Shown here in pieces: positions 60,755-64,000 of a DNA stretch of 64,000 nucleotides; position 1 is the stretch's first letter, and every line of letters starts with the position of its first letter. The translations under genes and the position numbers were made by a program. The notes below the pieces were generated by a model. That model made no database searches, was not told the DNA's origin, and worked only from the letters and a program-made list of their open reading frames with translations. This DNA is from Prevotella sp. (lineage in GTDB: Bacteria > Bacteroidota > Bacteroidia > Bacteroidales > Bacteroidaceae). The DNA is taken from assembly GCA_022781445.1 (NCBI GenBank), contig JALETQ010000003.1, positions 25,698 to 89,697 on the forward strand, given 5' to 3'.

Positions 60755-62773
60755 ATGAAAAAAATCAACCTCATCATCCTTTTTCTGATGCTCGTCATCC
60801 TGTCCGTTCGTGCCCAAGGATGGGCTGCCGGCGAACGTGGAGTGATGCTGCAAGGCTTCTACTGGGATTCGTTCGATGCCACCAAGTGGACACGCCTGCA
60901 GGCGCAAGCCGACGAACTCGCCGACTACTTCTCGCTCGTGTGGATTCCGCAAAGCGGCAACTGTGGCGGACTGTCGATGGGTTATGACCCTCTCCACTGG
61001 TTTGACGACTACAACAGTTCTTTCGGTACGAAGGAAGAGTTGCTCAATCTCATTTCCGCTTTCAGGCAGAAAGGCATCGGCACCATCGCCGACGTGGTCA
61101 TCAACCACCGCAAAACGCTGTCGCATTGGCTCGATTTCCCGGCCGAGGAATATAAAGGGCGCACTTATCAACTCTTTTCGGATGACGTGTGTCTCAACGA
61201 CGACAACGGAGCCACCCGCCAGTGGGCCTCTGCCAACGGCTGGCCTCTGTCGGCCAACAACGACACCGGTGACGACTGGAACGGGATGCGCGACCTCGAT
61301 CACCGCAGCACCAACGTGCAGGCCAATGTCAAGGCTTACCTCTCCATGCTCCTCGATGACATGGGCTATGCCGGTTTCCGCTACGACATGACCAAAGGCT
61401 ATGCCGGCGAGTTCACCGGTTTGTATAATGCCGCTGTCCGCCCCGCCTATTCCGTGGGCGAATACTGGGATGGCGACGCTGCCAAAGTCAAGGCATGGAT
61501 CGACGCCACCAAGGTGGATGGCGTGGTGCAGAGCGCGGCTTTCGACTTCCCCTTCCGTTATACCGTTCGCGATGCAATCAATTCGGGCAACTGGTCGCGC
61601 CTCGCCGCCGGCGGACTTGCCGCCGACAAGGCTTATCAACGCTATGCCGTGACCTTCATCGAGAACCATGACACCGAGATGCGTTCGGCATCACAGGTGC
61701 AAGACCCCATCCGCAAAGATACCCTCGCCGCCAACGCCTATATGCTTGCCATGCCCGGAACGCCCTGTGTATTCCTCAAGCACTGGATGGACAACAAGCG
61801 CGACATCAAGACGATGATCAACGTGCGACACTTGGCAGGCATCACCAACACAAGTGCAGTCAATACCGCCTATGCCGCCGCGTCGGGTTATCTTGCCGTC
61901 CGCACCGAGGGTGAAAAGGCACCGTTGCTGGCTGTTGTCGGTACCGATGCCGCTTCCTATGCACCCGACTCCGAATGGAAGGCAGTGGCGGCCGGTCACC
62001 ATTACCGGTATTATCTCAACCGCTCTGCCGACTGTGCATGGGTGGATCTCCCGTCCGGCACCTACGACAGCCCGCCCACGGCCATCGTGACGGCCGTCAC
62101 CGGTGACCCCTCGGCACAAATCGTCTACACCATTGACGGGCCCGATCCCGACGCTTCGTCGGCAGTGGCTTCCGATGGCGACCGTTTTGACTTCCCCGTC
62201 GGAACGACGACTTTCAAGGCGGCACTCCTCAAAGACGGTGTCGTGGGCGATGTGGTGACGCGCGTTTACGAGGTGCGCGACTTCCAACCGCACGATATCG
62301 ACATCTATGTCAATACCGATGCCGTGGCATGGAACGACGTGAACTTCTGGTCGTGGGGCGGTGATGGCGGCCATGCGCCTGCCAACAGCTCATGGCCCGG
62401 TGACAAGGTGACAACGACAACGGTCATCGGGGGCAGGAACTGGTATCGGAAGACCTACCGCATGGAATCGTCGGATGACTTTGTGAACTTCGTTTTCAGC
62501 ACCGCCGGAGGCTCACCGCAGACGGTCGATGTCGAACATGTCAGCCGCACCTCCTTCTTTGAGGTGTCTGCCGCGACCGACGCGGTACAGACCGGCAAGC
62601 ACCTCGTCAATGAGGTGACCGGGACAACGGGCATCGGGACGCCGGCAACCGACCTCCGCCGTGCCGATACCTCCGTCCATACCCTCGATGGCAGGCTCGC
62701 GGCTTCCTCGAACGACGGCAAACTGCCGCGCGGCATCTACATCAGTCAAGGCAAAAAGGTGGTTGTGGAATAA
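60755..62773 (+). CDS. Secreted GH13 alpha-amylase with a sorting tail
   Basis: 672 residues with a signal peptide (MKKINLIILFLMLVILSVRAQ). The GH13 barrel spans about 25-430. Conserved regions: DVVINH (about 113), GFRYDMTKGY with nucleophile Asp211, VGEYWDGD with acid/base Glu236 and FIENHDTEMR with Asp306. A short domain of GLTDPS-like strands follows. Next comes a starch-binding-like module (about 505-600, IYVNTDAVAWNDVNFWSWGGDG, rich in Trp, CBM26-like). The end SVHTLDGRLAASSNDGKLPRGIYISQGKKVVVE is a type IX-like sorting tail. It hydrolyses internal alpha-1,4 bonds of starch outside the cell, supplying SusCD. It has its own promoter region, separated from susF. Confidence 0.92.
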   Translation: MKKINLIILFLMLVILSVRAQGWAAGERGVMLQGFYWDSFDATKWTRLQAQADELADYFSLVWIPQSGNCGGLSMGYDPLHWFDDYNSSFGTKEELLNLISAFRQKGIGTIADVVINHRKTLSHWLDFPAEEYKGRTYQLFSDDVCLNDDNGATRQWASANGWPLSANNDTGDDWNGMRDLDHRSTNVQANVKAYLSMLLDDMGYAGFRYDMTKGYAGEFTGLYNAAVRPAYSVGEYWDGDAAKVKAWIDATKVDGVVQSAAFDFPFRYTVRDAINSGNWSRLAAGGLAADKAYQRYAVTFIENHDTEMRSASQVQDPIRKDTLAANAYMLAMPGTPCVFLKHWMDNKRDIKTMINVRHLAGITNTSAVNTAYAAASGYLAVRTEGEKAPLLAVVGTDAASYAPDSEWKAVAAGHHYRYYLNRSADCAWVDLPSGTYDSPPTAIVTAVTGDPSAQIVYTIDGPDPDASSAVASDGDRFDFPVGTTTFKAALLKDGVVGDVVTRVYEVRDFQPHDIDIYVNTDAVAWNDVNFWSWGGDGGHAPANSSWPGDKVTTTTVIGGRNWYRKTYRMESSDDFVNFVFSTAGGSPQTVDVEHVSRTSFFEVSAATDAVQTGKHLVNEVTGTTGIGTPATDLRRADTSVHTLDGRLAASSNDGKLPRGIYISQGKKVVVE

Positions 62774-62845
62774 TGCCGATTGCTTGACGTTCACTGTGCG
62801 TTGTCTCAACTCCGGTGGAAGGATGGATGCCCATCAGCACACAAA

Positions 62846-63041
62846 TCATCCCGAATCAGCCTAAGATTCCGAGTCGGTATGGTCTGATGGTCGAGCAGAT
62901 GGTTTGCCGGATTGTTGCAGGCGTAGCGGGTTCCGTCAACCCAAAACGATAGGCAAGTTGCCGACCGACGGACGATAACAGCCGGAAAGCGATGTAGATG
63001 GCAGATAAATGTAGAACCAAGCGTACCTATGACGGATTCGG
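62846..63041. repeat. MITE-like element, long form, degenerate
   Basis: Matches the 1620-1822 copy in inverse orientation over its full length: AGATTCCGAGTCGG, GCAGATGGTTTGCCGG, TGTTGCAGGCGTAGCGGG, AAACGATAGGCAAG, GCCGGAAAGCGATGTAGATG and a decayed right end ACCTATGACGGATTCGG. Point changes are spread throughout. Confidence 0.65.
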
Positions 63042-63044
63042 AAA

Positions 63045-63085
63045 CATCCGCCAAGAGTTAGCAATGTGTGGGCTCTTGGCGGATG
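63045..63085. terminator. Hairpin between amylase and AraC-like genes
   Basis: Perfect 13-bp stem CATCCGCCAAGAG / CTCTTGGCGGATG with a 15-nt loop; likely a bidirectional terminator between convergent genes. Confidence 0.7.
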
Positions 63086-63199
63086 GTTGTATATGTTTCC
63101 TCCTGAATATCGGATGGTATGTGTGATGTCTGGGTTTGTGAAAACTCTATACAATGGCCTCAATGAGCGTTTTATTTGCCCCTGAGGCCTTTATTTCTT

Positions 63200-63895
63200 T
63201 TATTGGGGGGGGGGGGGGGCTGCAATTGATTTTCGAAAGCTGCCGGGCGACATTCCTGCTGCCTTTGTGAAGATTTTGGAAAAATACGAACCTGAGGAGA
63301 AGCCCAAAGTTATTGCCACCTCTTCGATGGTGATGTCGGGTTTCTCGCGTATCATGGCTTTGGCATCCTCCACTCGCATCCTATTCACCCATTCGCTGAA
63401 GTTGCACCCGTGTTTTTGGTTGATGTATTGCGACAGATAAAAACGGTTGGTGCCGATGTCGACAGCCAGTTGATGAATGGTGATGCCGCTGTGACGATAG
63501 CCTTTGTGCAGCAACCAGTCGTCGAGGCGTTGCAGGTTATCGGGCGACAGTCCGCCCATGAACTCCTGGGAGTTGGGGTCGTAGTGTCGCTTGTGTCGCA
63601 GATCGTTGGTGTAGCCCGTTTTGATGGCTTCTTCGATTGATTTGTATTTGAGCCTGAAGTTTTGGAAAGCAATGAACACAAAAACATTGACGAATAGCTC
63701 GTAGCTGACATAAAACAGGTCGGGAACGATTTGGGTGAGCAGGTTCGTCAGTCCGATGTAGCCGTAAATGCTCAATAGGATGATGCCTCTTCGCATCCAT
63801 CGCGACAGCCAATACACCTCGTCGCTATAGTAATTGTTCATGATGTGATGGAAATTGCGGGACAAAATGATGTAGCGGCCAATCGAATAGGTCAT
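63200..63895 (-). CDS. AraC-family regulator with membrane segment, N-terminally shortened, poly-C 3' end
   Basis: 231 residues from the ATG at 63895. Two hydrophobic helices (about 38-57 and 62-80) precede an AraC DNA-binding domain (about 125-225: HQLAVDIGTNRFYLSQYINQKHGCNFSEWVNRMRVEDAKAM and IEEVAITLGFSSGSYFSKIFTKAAGMSPGSFRK). Bacteroidota regulators of this type normally have more N-terminal helices and over 300 residues. The frame continues upstream for only 11 hydrophobic codons before a stop, so the gene may be truncated. The last codons run through a 15-base C tract giving PPPP then Gln-stop; one-base slips would add about 10-20 residues. It converges with the amylase gene; a link to starch use is only positional. 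Confidence 0.75.
   Translation of the reverse strand: MTYSIGRYIILSRNFHHIMNNYYSDEVYWLSRWMRRGIILLSIYGYIGLTNLLTQIVPDLFYVSYELFVNVFVFIAFQNFRLKYKSIEEAIKTGYTNDLRHKRHYDPNSQEFMGGLSPDNLQRLDDWLLHKGYRHSGITIHQLAVDIGTNRFYLSQYINQKHGCNFSEWVNRMRVEDAKAMIREKPDITIEEVAITLGFSSGSYFSKIFTKAAGMSPGSFRKSIAAPPPPQ
63205..63219. repeat. Homopolymer G15/C15 tract
   Basis: Fifteen G on the plus strand, inside the last codons of the AraC-type gene. Homopolymers of this length are prone to slippage. Confidence 0.9.
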
Positions 63896-63960
63896 GTAGA
63901 TTCCCAGTGAGCCAATACCTATATATCCTTAATTCCGCAACACTATAATTTAACTTTATT

Positions 63961-63992
63961 TATAAGTTCCTGAGCAACAAAAAGTTGCCCAG
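63961..63992. repeat. Inverted repeat at the right window edge
   Basis: CCTGAGCAAC and GTTGCCCAGG (9 of 10 paired) around AAAAA, about 75 bp upstream of the AraC-type start. It could be a mobile-element end or a terminator of a gene beyond the window. Confidence 0.5.
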
Positions 63993-64000
63993 GATTTTGC

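Larger units (their letters stand above)
62774..63199. other. Convergent intergenic region, amylase / AraC
   Basis: Contains a long-form MITE-like relic (62846-63041) and a hairpin (63045-63085). Confidence 0.6.

Overview
The window reads as a chromosomal segment of a Prevotella-like member of the Bacteroidota. Evidence: type III glutamine synthetase, SusC/SusD outer-membrane systems, lipoproteins with Bacteroidota lipoboxes, secreted proteins with type IX secretion-like C-terminal tails, Bacteroidota promoters (TTTG, about 20 nt, then TAnnTTTG) and very little use of Shine-Dalgarno sites. No rRNA, integrase, transposase gene, plasmid origin or CRISPR array is visible. The genus is inference; no species call is made.

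Layout. 1-1.1 kb: the start of a family 9 glycosyltransferase gene and an overlapping DUF4254 gene (minus). 2.2-5 kb: acpP, fabF, rnc (plus). 5.3-7.9 kb: operon yraN-birA-pyrH-nitroreductase (minus), divergent from tadA. 9.1-12.1 kb: a 1007-residue secreted propeller/adhesin-like protein. 12.6-16.4 kb: a thioredoxin-fold lipoprotein without its CXXC motif, an ADP-ribosylglycohydrolase, tRNA-Arg(CCT), a TPM-domain lipoprotein and tRNA-Asn(GTT). 16.9-25 kb: an amino-acid and peptide nitrogen block, all minus: dapF, glnN, sdaA, then an operon of an Lrp/AsnC regulator, a fused amidotransferase-dipeptidase and an M28 glutaminyl-cyclase-like enzyme. 25.5-35 kb: an AspT/YidE-type transporter, two unknown secreted proteins, a leucine-rich-repeat surface protein, mdh and recO. 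35.7-39.5 kb: a PpiD-like foldase and a GHL10-type glycosidase. 40.5-45 kb: a visibly AT-richer pair of secreted proteins, preceded by a large inverted repeat and an (AT)7 tract. 45.4-49.3 kb: ZIP transporter, Na/Pi-PhoU transporter, YitT-family protein. 49.6-62.8 kb: a starch/maltodextrin locus of MFS transporter, LacI regulator, divergent susC-susD-susE-susF and a separate secreted alpha-amylase. 63.2 kb to the end: an AraC-type regulator with a 15-base poly-C run at its 3' end and an apparently shortened N-terminus.

The least ordinary material lies between genes. (1) A MITE-like element of about 90-200 bp, with terminal inverted repeats around AATCGGTCAT and a conserved core GGAAAGTGATATGA, occurs in at least six intergenic places. 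(2) Three separate arrays of four degenerate units keep an exact 22-nt period (GGCAAAA ... CCTTT); each lies within about 150 bp of a copy or relic of the MITE-like element. One such composite lies between susF and the amylase gene, behind a terminator, so the amylase appears to be transcribed apart from susCDEF. (3) Several promoters carry palindromes or simple-sequence runs that could act as operators or slippage switches: the lrp promoter, the lacI-susC divergence, the lipoprotein promoter at 12.56 kb and the promoter of the AT-rich pair.

Functional assignments rest on recognised motifs read from the translations; no database search was possible.
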